Shown here one piece after another: positions 35,673 to 44,055 of a stretch of 64,000 bases of DNA (position 1 is the first letter of the stretch; every line of letters starts with the position of its first letter). The DNA is from Teichococcus wenyumeiae. Its GTDB lineage: Bacteria > Pseudomonadota > Alphaproteobacteria > Acetobacterales > Acetobacteraceae. The translations under genes and the position numbers were made by a program. Location of the stretch: NCBI RefSeq assembly GCF_003696345.1, contig NZ_RFLX01000012.1, positions 1 through 64,000 on the forward strand, read 5' to 3'. Below the pieces are notes generated by a model, which saw only the letters and a program-made list of their open reading frames with translations, did no database searches and was not told the DNA's origin.

Positions 35673-36050
35673 ATGCGGCCGGGCAGCGAGGAAGAAGCAT
35701 GGCGGGAGGACTGCGCGCCGCGCCGCGTGCTGGAGCTGTTCTCCACCAAATGGACCAGCATGATCCTGCATACCCTGCACGCCCGCCATGGCGGCACGGC
35801 GCGCACAGGCGTGCTGCAGCGCAGCCTGCCCGGCATCTCCAAGAAGATGCTGACCCAGACGCTGCGGGAGATGGAAGGCAGCGGGCTGGTCACGCGCCAT
35901 GTGCAGGGTACCATTCCCCCCGCCGTGGAATACCGGCTGACGCCCCTCGGCACCCGCTTCATCGAGCCGGTGGAGCTGCTCTACGCCTGGGGGCGCGACA
36001 ATGCCGATGCGCTGGACCAGCTCCGCAGCCGCCCGACCTCGCGGCGCTGA
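35673..36050 (+). CDS. HxlR-family winged-helix transcriptional regulator
   Basis: The 125-residue protein shows the HxlR domain: VLELFSTKWTSMILHTL, then LQRSLPGISKKMLTQTLREM and SGLVTRHVQGTIPPAVEYRL. Such regulators often sense aldehydes or quinones and control a neighbouring reductase. AGGAGG eight bases before the ATG fixes the start. It is divergent from the PRISE-type reductase gene, which it probably controls together with its own promoter in the 99-base gap. The usual N-terminal regulatory Cys (as in HypR/YodB) may correspond to Cys13. Confidence 0.88.
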   Translation: MRPGSEEEAWREDCAPRRVLELFSTKWTSMILHTLHARHGGTARTGVLQRSLPGISKKMLTQTLREMEGSGLVTRHVQGTIPPAVEYRLTPLGTRFIEPVELLYAWGRDNADALDQLRSRPTSRR

Positions 36051-36119
36051 GGCCGGCTTGCCCCTGCGCCGGGCCGGTGTTTGCATGGCTGCCGCCACCG
36101 ACGCAGGAATCCAGCAGAC

Positions 36120-37295
36120 ATGTCCGGCTCCCCCGCTTCCGCCATCGACCAGATCCGCCGCTACCAGGATGAGCTGACCGCCATCCGCCATGATTTCCAC
36201 ATCCATCCCGAGCTGGGGATGGAGGAGCACCGCACCGCCGGCATCGTGGCCGACAAGCTGGAATCCTGGGGCATCGAGGTGCATCGCGGCGTCGGCAAGA
36301 CGGGCGTGGTGGGCGTGCTGCGCTCGGGCAAGGGTAACCGCGCCGTGGGGCTGCGGGCGGACATGGACGCCCTGCCCATGACGGAAAAAACCGGCCTGCC
36401 CTATGCCAGCCAGACGCCCGGCAAGATGCATGCCTGCGGCCATGACGGCCATACCACCATGCTGCTGGGCGCCGCCAAGTACCTGGCGGAGACCAAGAAT
36501 TTCGACGGCACCGTGCATTTCATCTTCCAGCCCGGCGAGGAAGGCTGCGGCGGCGCCCTCGCTATGCTGGAGGACGGGCTCTTCGACCGCTTCCCCTGCG
36601 ATGCCATCTTCGGCATGCACAACCGCCCGAACATGCCGGTGGGCGAATACGGCATCCGCCCCGGCGCCACCGCCGCGGGCGGCGCCTTCTTCGACATCAC
36701 GGTGCATGGCAAGGGCGCCCATGGCGCGCGGCCGGAGGTCAGCGTGGACCCGGTGATCGCCGCCTGCCAGATCGCCACTGCCATCCAGACCGTCGTGGCC
36801 CGCAATGTCTCGCCCTTCGAGCCGGCGGTGATCTCCATCACCAAGATCCAGGGCGGCGATGCCTATAATGTCATCCCGGACACGGCCACGCTCTCCGGCA
36901 CCGCCCGCTTCTTCTCGCGCGAGGTGGCGCAGCAGATCGAGGACGGCATGCGGCGGGTGGCCGAGGGCGTGGCGGCGGGCCTCGGCGGCAGCGCCGAGCT
37001 GGATTTCCGCCTGATCTTCGCCCCCACGATCAACGATCCCGAGCTGACCACCGCCTTCGCCGATGCCGCCGCCGGTTTGGTGGGCGAGGAGAAGGTGGCC
37101 CGCAACAAGGAGCCGGGCATGGGGTCCGAGGACTTCTCCTTCATGATGGAGAAGGTGCCGGGCGCCTATATCCATGTCGGCAACGGCCCGGGCGCCACGC
37201 CGCACAACCCGGCCTATAACTTCAACGACGAGACGACGCCCTATGGCGCCGCGCTCTATGCCCGCATTGTCGAGACGCAGCTGCCAAAGGCCTGA
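36120..37295 (+). CDS. M20 family amidohydrolase/aminoacylase (hippurate hydrolase-like)
   Basis: The 391-residue metallohydrolase has the M20D pattern: FHIHPELGMEEHRTAGIV, the metal ligands in HACGHDGHTTMLLGAAKYL and FQPGEEGCGGALAM, a lid domain (HGKGAHGARPEVSVDPV) and MGSEDFSFMMEKVPGAYIHV. Members remove acyl groups from N-acyl amino acids such as hippurate. The ATG at 36120 has GCAGGAA upstream and gives the family N-terminus. It is followed by the tmRNA gene. The exact substrate is unknown. Confidence 0.9.
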   Translation: MSGSPASAIDQIRRYQDELTAIRHDFHIHPELGMEEHRTAGIVADKLESWGIEVHRGVGKTGVVGVLRSGKGNRAVGLRADMDALPMTEKTGLPYASQTPGKMHACGHDGHTTMLLGAAKYLAETKNFDGTVHFIFQPGEEGCGGALAMLEDGLFDRFPCDAIFGMHNRPNMPVGEYGIRPGATAAGGAFFDITVHGKGAHGARPEVSVDPVIAACQIATAIQTVVARNVSPFEPAVISITKIQGGDAYNVIPDTATLSGTARFFSREVAQQIEDGMRRVAEGVAAGLGGSAELDFRLIFAPTINDPELTTAFADAAAGLVGEEKVARNKEPGMGSEDFSFMMEKVPGAYIHVGNGPGATPHNPAYNFNDETTPYGAALYARIVETQLPKA

Positions 37296-37385
37296 TTTCA
37301 GGCGGAACGGCAGGCGAGAGCATAACCAAGCGAATTTGAGCGCTGGCCCCTCGATTTCGGGCCCGCATGCCCCTATATTGGTTTC

Positions 37386-37680
37386 GCTCACCTTCGGGTG
37401 GCTATGGCGATAAACGGTATTTGGAATAAGCATTGCGGACCCGGGGGCAGTGCCCGGCGTCTCCACCAATCAAACCACCAGGGATCGTATGGTGGTGGCA
37501 TGGGGACGAAACAGTCTCGACGCGTGTGGTAAAGACTTACCTTTTGCCCGGCATTGTACCGCCGTTATCGGGCTATATCACAAGTGCCAACGATAATGGT
37601 CGCGAGACCATGGCGCTCGCTGCCTAACAATAGGTAAGCGCGGTCCGGGGGGAACCGGGCAACAGAATCCCCCCACTTCG
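37386..37680 (+). ncRNA. ssrA: Two-piece (permuted) tmRNA, alphaproteobacterial type
   Basis: tmRNA rescues stalled ribosomes and tags the nascent protein. The gene is permuted: the acceptor piece comes first and ends with CGTCTCC-A-CCA at 37458-37468, and the coding piece starts with GGGGACG at 37502, which pairs with CGTCTCC as a 7-bp acceptor stem (one G-U). Between them is a spacer with a CCACCA/TGGTGG hairpin that processing would remove. The T arm is CCGGG-GGCAGTG-CCCGG. The coding piece carries the tag frame and a closing GGGGGG/CCCCCC helix (37647-37674). Outer ends are approximate; a TATATT at 37374 could be the -10. Confidence 0.9.
37586..37627 (+). other. tmRNA proteolysis-tag reading frame
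   Basis: GCC AAC GAT AAT at the start and TAA at 37625-37627 encode ANDNGRETMALAA, with the ANDN start and LAA/VAA-type ending of alphaproteobacterial ssrA tags. The C-terminal LAA is the ClpX degradation signal; the AANDN part is the region SspB binds, which fits with sspB being the next gene. Confidence 0.92.
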
Positions 37681-37761
37681 GCTTCCAACGACGGTTTCGT
37701 GCCGCCGCCTCTTTCCGCGGTGCCGCGTGATCACTACTCTGGCCACGCTCCGGGGTTTTGC

Positions 37762-38295
37762 ATGATGACTGATGATACGAAGCCGGTTGAAAGCCTTCTG
37801 CCCTACGATCGCTGGACTGAGGACGCGATGCGTGAGGTCGCGCTGCGCGCGCTGGACCATGTGGGAACGCATGGCCTTCCCGGCGACCACCATTTCTACC
37901 TGACCTTCCGCACCGACCACCCGGGTGTCCAGATCCCCGGGCACCTCAAGGCGCGCTACCCGGAAGAGATGACCATCGTCATCCAGCACCAGTTCTGGGA
38001 CCTGAAGGTGGACCGGGCGGCACAGACCGTTTCCATCGGCCTGTCCTTCGGCGGCGTGCCGGCCAAGCTGGTCATTCCCATCAGCAGCATGACGGCCTTC
38101 TGGGACCCTTATGTCCGCGTCGGCCTGCGCTTCGGCCCGCCCGAGGCGGCCGAGGACATCCTGGACGTGCCCGACACCCTTCCCCTCTCCCCGGCCCCGG
38201 CCCCGGCCGAGGAAGGCGAGAAGGAAGCCGAGGCCGAGGGGCCGGCCCAGGTGGTCAGCCTGGACGCCTTCCGCCGCCGCCCCGCGCGGGACTGA
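37762..38295 (+). CDS. sspB: SspB, ssrA-tag adaptor for ClpXP (alphaproteobacterial type)
   Basis: SspB tethers ssrA-tagged proteins to ClpX for degradation. The 177-residue protein matches the alphaproteobacterial form: YDRWTEDAMREVALRALDHV, HHFYLTFRTDHPGVQIP, EMTIVIQHQFWDL and LSFGGVPAKLVIPISSMTAF, followed by an acidic linker and a C-terminal VVSLDAFRRRPARD tail that should bind ClpX. ATG at 37762 (or the adjacent one at 37765) gives the family start. Its place right after the tmRNA gene links tagging and degradation in one locus. Confidence 0.94.
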   Translation: MMTDDTKPVESLLPYDRWTEDAMREVALRALDHVGTHGLPGDHHFYLTFRTDHPGVQIPGHLKARYPEEMTIVIQHQFWDLKVDRAAQTVSIGLSFGGVPAKLVIPISSMTAFWDPYVRVGLRFGPPEAAEDILDVPDTLPLSPAPAPAEEGEKEAEAEGPAQVVSLDAFRRRPARD

Positions 38296-38372
38296 AGCGA
38301 GCCACCAACGCCGCTGAAGCGGGGCCCGGCCGTTCCACCACCGCCAACGTGGCACGGAGCGGCCCGGTGGCC

Positions 38373-40001
38373 TCAGCGCTTCAACAGCGAGCCCAGGACG
38401 CCACGCACCAGCGCGCGTCCCACCTGGCCGCCGAGCTGCGAGCCGACGCTCCGCACCACGGATTTCGCCAGGGCCTCCGCCGCGCCCTGACGCCGGCCGC
38501 TGCCCATCAGGATCTCCGACAGCATTCCCCCGGCCCCGCCCCCGCTTTGCTGGGGCGCCTGCCGGCTGCCCCGCGCCACCTTGGCCGTTCTCGGACGGGC
38601 GGCGGGCGGCGGCGCCATGCCGCCATTGCCCCAGGGGCTGCCCTGCCGCACCGGCGCGGGCTGGGCCCCGGCTGTCCCCCAGGGCGAATGGGGGCTTGGG
38701 TCCGCCACCGCCGTGCCGGCCCGCTGCTGCAGCATCTCGTAAGCTGAATCGCGGTCCTCGGCGGTGTCGTAGCGGCCGCGCAGCGGGCTTGCCGCCAGGG
38801 TGGCGGCGCGCTCCTGCTCCGTGATCGTGCCCATGCGCGACTGCGGCGGGCGGATGCGGGTGCGCTCCACCATGCTGGGGACGCCGCCGGGCTGCAGGGT
38901 GGAAACCAGTGCCTCGCCCACCTCCAGCTGCGTGATGGCGGCCTCGGTGGAGAAGGCGGGATTGGCGCGGAAGGTCTCGGCGGCGGCGCGGACGGCCCGC
39001 TGGTCACTGGGCGTGAAGGCGCGCAGCGCGTGCTGCACCCGGTTGCCGAGCTGCCCCAGGACCGCGGCCGGCACATCCAGCGGGTTCTGCGTGACGAAGT
39101 AAACACCGACACCCTTGGAGCGGATCAGCCGCACCACCTGCTCCACCTTGTCCAGCAGGGGCTTGGGGGCATCCTTGAACAGCAGATGCGCCTCGTCAAA
39201 GAAGAAGACCAGCTTGGGCTTGTCCAGGTCGCCGACCTCGGGCAGCTCCTCGAACAGCTCGGACAGCATCCAGAGCAGGAAGGTGGCGTAGAGCCGCGGG
39301 CTCTGCACCAGCTTGTCGGCGGCCAGCACGTTCACGGCGCCGCGCCCGTCCGGGGTCAGCAGCATCAGGTCGTCCAGCGCCAGCGCCGGCTCGCCGAAGA
39401 AATGCTCGGCGCCCTGCTGTTCCAGCACCAGCAAACGACGCTGGATGGCGCCGATGGTGGACTTGCTGACGTTGCCGTAATGGGCCGAAAGTTCCGCCGC
39501 CCGTTCCGCGACATAGGCCAGGATGGCGCGCAGGTCCTTGAAGTCCAGCAGCAGCAGCCCTTCGTCATCGGCCAGGGCGAAGGCGATGTTCAGCACGCCT
39601 TCCTGCGTGTCGTTCAACTCCAGCAGGCGGGAAAGCAGCAGCGGCCCCATTTCCGAGACCGTGGCGCGGATCGGGTGCCCCTGCTCGCCGAAGACATCCC
39701 AGAAGACCACGGGCGCGCCCTCGTAGACGAAATCCTCGACACCCGTGGCGGCGGCCCGTTTCTCCACCTTCAGGTTGACGGTGCCGGGCTGGCTGATGCC
39801 TGCCAGGTCGCCCTTGATGTCGGCGCAGAAGACCGGCACCCCGGCGCGGGAGAAGGCCTCCGCCATGACCTGCAGCGTGATGGTCTTGCCGGTGCCGGTG
39901 GCACCGGCGACCAGCCCGTGCCGGTTGGCCAGCTTCAGTTGCAGCCATTGCGGGCTGGTGCCTGCGGCCCCGAGCAGGATTGCATCTGGTTGCATCGCCA
40001 T
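38373..40001 (-). CDS. HerA-like P-loop ATPase (DUF853/YjgR family)
   Basis: The 542-residue protein has Walker [19 protein letters not shown] near residue 35 and Walker [16 protein letters not shown], with the HerA-type sensor region [17 protein letters not shown]. It belongs to the widespread DUF853 helicase-like family whose role in the cell is unclear. The C-terminal 130 residues are Pro/Gly/Ala-rich and end in a basic [20 protein letters not shown] segment. ATG at 40001 has GGAG eight bases upstream. It is divergent from fumarase. Confidence 0.9.
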   Translation of the reverse strand: MAMQPDAILLGAAGTSPQWLQLKLANRHGLVAGATGTGKTITLQVMAEAFSRAGVPVFCADIKGDLAGISQPGTVNLKVEKRAAATGVEDFVYEGAPVVFWDVFGEQGHPIRATVSEMGPLLLSRLLELNDTQEGVLNIAFALADDEGLLLLDFKDLRAILAYVAERAAELSAHYGNVSKSTIGAIQRRLLVLEQQGAEHFFGEPALALDDLMLLTPDGRGAVNVLAADKLVQSPRLYATFLLWMLSELFEELPEVGDLDKPKLVFFFDEAHLLFKDAPKPLLDKVEQVVRLIRSKGVGVYFVTQNPLDVPAAVLGQLGNRVQHALRAFTPSDQRAVRAAAETFRANPAFSTEAAITQLEVGEALVSTLQPGGVPSMVERTRIRPPQSRMGTITEQERAATLAASPLRGRYDTAEDRDSAYEMLQQRAGTAVADPSPHSPWGTAGAQPAPVRQGSPWGNGGMAPPPAARPRTAKVARGSRQAPQQSGGGAGGMLSEILMGSGRRQGAAEALAKSVVRSVGSQLGGQVGRALVRGVLGSLLKR

Positions 40002-40181
40002 GGATGGTTCTCCTCTCGCAACAGCAAGCGCGCCTGCGGCGGCGCTGTCCATTCAAAGACAGGCGCGCCAGGGCCGGGTTGGCTTCGGGCCCGCGCTGCG
40101 CTACCTCCAGCGCTTCAGCGACGCTGCCCTGCCTGGCCGCGCCGGGACCCTTCCGATCCTCCTCCTGCCGGAGCGCGCCCG

Positions 40182-41906
40182 ATGACTCCTGACCACGCCC
40201 CTTCTCCCGCCGAGGCGGCCGCGCCGCTGGCCGACACGCCGATCCAGGATACGGACGCCGGCACCCCGGTCTCGCAGCGCAGCAAGGGCTTCACCTATTC
40301 CCCCATGCTGCCGCTGGGGGAGGACAAGACGGTCTGGCGCAAGCTGGACATCCCCGGCGTCCGCACCGTGCAGGTCGAGGGCCAGACGGTCCTGAAGGTC
40401 TCCCCCAAGGCGCTGGAGGAACTCGCCTTCACCGCCTGCCGCGAGGTCTCCCACTACCTGCGCCCCGGCCACCTGCAGCAGCTCTCCAACATCCTGAAGG
40501 ACCCGGAGGCGAGCGCCAACGACCGCTTTGTGGCGCTGGACCTGCTGAAGAACGCCTCCATCGCCGCCGGCGGCGTGCTGCCCATGTGCCAGGACACCGG
40601 CACCGCCATCGTCTTCGGCAAGAAGGGCCAGCGCGTCTGGGTCGAGGGCGATGAGGAGGAGGCGCTGAGCTACGGCGTCCACCGCACCTATACCGAGACC
40701 AACCTGCGCTATTCGCAGATGGCGCCGCTGACCACCTTCGACGAGGTGAACACCGGCAACAACCTGCCGGTGCAGTTCGACATCTACGCCTCCCCCGGCG
40801 ACCACCATGCGGACGAGTTCCACATGATGTTCGTGCTGAAGGGCGGCGGCTCGGCCAACAAGACCTTCCTGTTCCAGCAGACCCGCGCGGTGCTGAACAA
40901 GCCGAAGCTGCTGGCCTTCCTGGAAGACAAGATCAAGTCGCTGGGCACCAGCGCCTGCCCGCCCTACCACCTCGCCATCGTCATCGGCGGCACCTCGGCC
41001 GAGACGACGCTGAAGACGGTGAAGCTGGCCTCCACCCGCTACCTGGACGAGCTGCCGACCCAGGGCAGCAAGGCCGGCCACGGCATCCGCGACCCGGAGC
41101 TGGAGGCCGAGGTGCACAAGCTGACGCAGAACCTGGGCATCGGCGCCCAGTTCGGCGGCAAGTATTTCTGCCACGACGTGCGCGTCATCCGCCTGCCGCG
41201 CCATGGCGCCAGCCTTCCCATCGGCATCGGCGTCTCCTGCTCGGCCGACCGGCAGGTAAAGACCAAGATCACGCCCGAGGGCGTGTTCATCGAGGCGCTG
41301 GAGCACGACCCGGCCCGCTTCCTGCCCGAGACCACGGATGAGATCCTGGGCGGCGAGGTGGTCAAGATCGACCTGAACCAGCCGATGGACGCCATCCGCG
41401 CCACGCTGAGCCAGCACCCGGTCAAGACCCGCGTCTCCCTGACCGGCACCATCGTGGTGGCGCGCGACATCGCCCATGCCAAGCTGCAGGAGCGGCTGGA
41501 CCGTGGCGAGGGCCTGCCGCAATACATCAAGGACCACCCGGTCTATTACGCGGGCCCGGCCAAGACGCCGGAAGGCATGCCCACCGGCTCCTTCGGCCCC
41601 ACCACGGCCGGGCGCATGGACAGCTACGTGGAAGGCTTCCAGGCCGCAGGCGGCAGCCTGGTGATGCTGGCCAAGGGCAACCGCTCCAAGGCCGTGCGGA
41701 ATGCCTGCAAGACCCATGGCGGCTTCTACCTCGGCTCCGTCGGCGGCCCCGCCGCACGGCTGGCGCAGGACTGCATCAAGAAGGTCGAGGTGCTGGAATA
41801 TCCGGAACTCGGCATGGAAGCCGTCTGGCGCATCGAGGTGGAGGACTTCCCCGCCTTCATCGTGGTGGACGACAAGGGCAACGACTTCTACGACGGGCTG
41901 GAATAA
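40182..41906 (+). CDS. fumA: Class I fumarate hydratase (4Fe-4S)
   Basis: This enzyme interconverts fumarate and malate in the TCA cycle using an oxygen-sensitive 4Fe-4S cluster. The 574-residue protein has both class I domains; likely cluster ligands are the Cys in [29 protein letters not shown] and [15 protein letters not shown]. The C-terminal domain has [15 protein letters not shown] and [17 protein letters not shown] nine bases before the ATG at 40182 supports this start; the much longer in-frame ORF is antisense to the HerA-like gene. The symbol fumA is used for the class, not for orthology to a given E. coli paralogue. Confidence 0.94.
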   Translation: MTPDHAPSPAEAAAPLADTPIQDTDAGTPVSQRSKGFTYSPMLPLGEDKTVWRKLDIPGVRTVQVEGQTVLKVSPKALEELAFTACREVSHYLRPGHLQQLSNILKDPEASANDRFVALDLLKNASIAAGGVLPMCQDTGTAIVFGKKGQRVWVEGDEEEALSYGVHRTYTETNLRYSQMAPLTTFDEVNTGNNLPVQFDIYASPGDHHADEFHMMFVLKGGGSANKTFLFQQTRAVLNKPKLLAFLEDKIKSLGTSACPPYHLAIVIGGTSAETTLKTVKLASTRYLDELPTQGSKAGHGIRDPELEAEVHKLTQNLGIGAQFGGKYFCHDVRVIRLPRHGASLPIGIGVSCSADRQVKTKITPEGVFIEALEHDPARFLPETTDEILGGEVVKIDLNQPMDAIRATLSQHPVKTRVSLTGTIVVARDIAHAKLQERLDRGEGLPQYIKDHPVYYAGPAKTPEGMPTGSFGPTTAGRMDSYVEGFQAAGGSLVMLAKGNRSKAVRNACKTHGGFYLGSVGGPAARLAQDCIKKVEVLEYPELGMEAVWRIEVEDFPAFIVVDDKGNDFYDGLE

Positions 41907-41914
41907 GGCCCGCC

Positions 41915-42316
41915 ATGGAGCGCCGCCGCATCAGCTCGGGCAGCCGGTTCGAGGAAGAGATCGGCTATTCCCGCGCAGTGGTGGACGGGGATGACATCTT
42001 CGTCTCCGGCACGACCGGCTACGACTACACTACCATGACCCTAGCCGAGGGCATGGTGGCGCAGTGCGAGCGCTGCTTCGCCAATATCGATGCGGCGCTG
42101 CGCGAGGCCGGCGCGACGATGGATGACGTGGTGCGCGTCACCTACATCGTGCCGGACCGGGCGGAATGGCCGGCCTGCTGGCCGGTTACCCGCAAGTGGC
42201 TGGGCCGCGCCCGTCCGGCGGCCACGCTGCTGGTCGCAGGGCTGATGGACGAGGCCATGAAGATCGAGATCCAGGTCACCGCCCGGCGCAGCCGGCGGCA
42301 GGGAGATGCTGTCTGA
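41915..42316 (+). CDS. RidA (YjgF/YER057c) family protein
   Basis: RidA-type proteins hydrolyse reactive enamine/imine intermediates; others in the family are divergent. The 133-residue product has GYSRAVVDGDDIFVSGTTGY, QCERCFANIDAALREAGATM and DVVRVTYIVPDRAEW. The family Arg that binds the substrate carboxylate would be in GRARPAATLLVAGLM. It starts nine bases after fumarase and overlaps the VOC gene, suggesting a three-gene unit. Confidence 0.88.
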   Translation: MERRRISSGSRFEEEIGYSRAVVDGDDIFVSGTTGYDYTTMTLAEGMVAQCERCFANIDAALREAGATMDDVVRVTYIVPDRAEWPACWPVTRKWLGRARPAATLLVAGLMDEAMKIEIQVTARRSRRQGDAV

Positions 42317-42714
42317 TGCGCTTTTCGGTGGACCGGCTGGACCATCTGGTCATTACCTGCCGGGACGTGGAAATCTCGGCCTCCTGGTACCAGCGGGTGC
42401 TGGGGATGGAGCGTGAGGCCTTCGGCGAGAAGCGGCGCACCGCGCTGCGCTTCGGCGGCCAAAAGATCAACCTGCGCCCAGCGGCCTCCGACCAGGCGGA
42501 CTGGTCCAGCGGCCATAACGCGCAGGTCGGCACCATGGACCTCTGCTTCGTGGTGGCCGTGGCGGGCGAGGATATCGCCACCCACCTGCGCGAATGCGGC
42601 GTGACCATCGTGGACGGGCCCGCCCCCAAGGTGGGCGCCCTGGGGCCGATCACCTCGGTCTATTGCCGCGACCCGGACGGTAACCTGATCGAGATCTCCA
42701 CCTACAGCCGATAA
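42316..42714 (+). CDS. VOC (glyoxalase/dioxygenase) family protein
   Basis: The 132-residue protein has the two beta-alpha-beta-beta-beta modules of the vicinal-oxygen-chelate fold: RLDHLVITCRDVEISASWYQ, FGGQKINLRP, and SVYCRDPDGNLIEISTYS at the C-terminus. Metal ligands would be His10, the middle Asp/His and Glu near the end (NLIEIS). The ATG shares one base with the RidA stop codon. Function could be a lyase, dioxygenase or binding protein; no substrate can be assigned. Confidence 0.87.
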   Translation: MRFSVDRLDHLVITCRDVEISASWYQRVLGMEREAFGEKRRTALRFGGQKINLRPAASDQADWSSGHNAQVGTMDLCFVVAVAGEDIATHLRECGVTIVDGPAPKVGALGPITSVYCRDPDGNLIEISTYSR

Positions 42715-42810
42715 GGCTGGCGGTACCTTGACCACCATCTTACCCTTGGCTTGCCATAATCCGGCACGAATCCCATCTATACTGGCGTTCGTAGAGCCCA
42801 GGAGGGTGAC

Positions 42811-43167
42811 ATGAAGTTCTTCAACGGCCTGCGTACCGCGGCCCTGGCTGGCCTGACCGGCGTGGCGCTGCTGGCGGCCTCGCCCGCCGCCGAGGCCCAT
42901 GGCTGGCACCGGCGCGGCCCGAGCGGTGGCGCCGTGGCCGCTGGCATCATCGGTGGCCTGGCGGTCGGCGCCCTTGTGGCCGGTGCCGCGCAGGCTGCCC
43001 CGCCCCCGCCGCCGGTCTACTACGCGCCGCCCCCGCCGCCGGTCTATTATGCCCCGCCAGTGGCTTATTACGCGCCGCCACCGCCGCCCCGCGCGTATTA
43101 CGCGCCGCCTCCGCCCCGCGTGTATTACGCGCCATCCCCACCGCCGCCGCGCTATTACGCCTGGTAA
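42811..43167 (+). CDS. Secreted proline/tyrosine repeat protein
   Basis: The 118-residue protein has a signal peptide (KFFNGLRTAALAGLTGVALL, cleavage near AEAHG), a glycine-rich hydrophobic segment (AVAAGIIGGLAVGALVAGAA) that could insert in a membrane, and a C-terminal half built of repeats of the form PPPP-x-YYAPP (PPPPVYYAPP, PPPRAYYAPP, PPRVYYAPS). Such tails are low-complexity and may be surface-exposed. GGAGGG lies before the ATG, a possible -10 TATACT is at about 42778-42783, and a strong terminator follows. Confidence 0.8.
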   Translation: MKFFNGLRTAALAGLTGVALLAASPAAEAHGWHRRGPSGGAVAAGIIGGLAVGALVAGAAQAAPPPPPVYYAPPPPPVYYAPPVAYYAPPPPPRAYYAPPPPRVYYAPSPPPPRYYAW

Positions 43168-43182
43168 GCGGACCAGCTTCGG

Positions 43183-43217
43183 AACACCCCTGGGAAGCCC
43201 TTCCCGGGGGTGTTGCT
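43183..43217 (+). terminator. Terminator after the proline/tyrosine repeat gene
   Basis: AACACCCC...GGGGTGTT with an inner GGGAAG/CTTCCC extension forms a long stem followed by GCTTTT. Confidence 0.85.
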
Positions 43218-43321
43218 TTTCAGGGCTCCACCGCCCTTTCTCCATGGGCCAGGAGACCCCACCAAGGCCCATCCAATGACCAGCAGCACCGAATCCGACA
43301 GCCTCCGCGCCCGCGCGGCCC

Positions 43322-43555
43322 ATGCAACGGGTCGCTGAGGTGACAGGCGCGCATCTGGAAAAGCGCTCCTTCTCGCTGGCCGGCCACCGGACCAGCGTGG
43401 CGCTGGAGCCTGCCTTCTGGAGCGCGCTGGAGAAGCTGGCTGCCGCCCGTGGGCAATCCCTGGCGCGGCTGGTGCAGGCGGTGGACGAGGCGCGGCTGGA
43501 GGCGGATATCCCGCTGGCCAGCGCCCTGCGCGTCCATGCGCTGGAATCCCGCTAG
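43322..43555 (+). CDS. Ribbon-helix-helix domain protein
   Basis: The 77-residue protein carries the RHH_4-like fold: EKRSFSLAGHRTSVALEPAF, then WSALEKLAAARGQSLARLVQ, known in many alphaproteobacterial single-domain proteins of unknown target. It ends convergent with the GNAT gene (4-base overlap of stops). The start is uncertain: ATG at 43322 has no good Shine-Dalgarno, GTG at 43340 is possible, and a short ORF from ATG 43276 in another frame (MTSSTESDSLRARAAHATGR) runs into it, so a frameshifted N-terminus is conceivable. Confidence 0.7.
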   Translation: MQRVAEVTGAHLEKRSFSLAGHRTSVALEPAFWSALEKLAAARGQSLARLVQAVDEARLEADIPLASALRVHALESR

Positions 43556-44055
43556 CGCAGGTCCGACTCGAAGGCGGCCCAGCGTTCGTGGTCCCGCCAT
43601 TCCCCGCCGACCTTGAGGTATTGCGGGGAAAAGCCTTCCAGGCGGAAGCCCAGGCGCTTTACCAAGGCAATGGACGCTGTGTTGCCCGGCTGGATATTGG
43701 CTTCGAGCCGGTGCAGGCCCAGGCGCTGGAAAGCGTGCCGCGCCGCCTGGCGCACCGCTTCCGTCATCAGCCCGCGCCCGCCGAAGCCCGCCATGCCGTA
43801 GTAGCCGAGAAAGGCGCTGTGGAAGGCACCCGCGACGATCTGGCTGATATTCACCACGCCCACGATCCCGCCCGAGGCAGCCTCCCGCGCCAGCAGCGAG
43901 ACATTCGGGCCGGTCAGGATCTGCGCGAACCAGGCATCGAAGCCTGCCTCGTCGGTGAAGGGATAGGCCCAGGGGGCATGGTGGGCGCGGCTGGCGGCAT
44001 TGGCGCGGATCAGCGCCGGCGCGTCCTGCCGCGTCACAGGGTGCAGCGTGATCAT
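43552..44055 (-). CDS. GNAT acetyltransferase (RimJ/RimL-like)
   Basis: The 167-residue protein has the GNAT acetyl-CoA site in YYGMAGFGGRGLMTEAVR and the RimJ-like HRLEANIQPGNTASIALVKR, which is followed by LGFRLEGFSPQYLKVGGEWR. These mark the ribosomal-protein/amino-acid N-acetyltransferase branch. ATG at 44055 overlaps the asmA stop by four bases. The substrate is unknown; RimJ-type N-terminal acetylation is a common guess. Confidence 0.85.
   Translation of the reverse strand: MITLHPVTRQDAPALIRANAASRAHHAPWAYPFTDEAGFDAWFAQILTGPNVSLLAREAASGGIVGVVNISQIVAGAFHSAFLGYYGMAGFGGRGLMTEAVRQAARHAFQRLGLHRLEANIQPGNTASIALVKRLGFRLEGFSPQYLKVGGEWRDHERWAAFESDLR

Noticed and set aside
37433-37627. 64-codon plus-strand ORF across the tmRNA locus
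   Set aside because: Its last 13 codons are the tmRNA tag frame; the rest lies in tmRNA structure and the spacer, so it is not a separate protein gene.
43010-43160. Regularly repeated DNA near 43.1 kb as a possible CRISPR or tandem-repeat array
   Set aside because: The repetition is in the coding frame of a PPPP-x-YYAPP protein and has no unique spacers.
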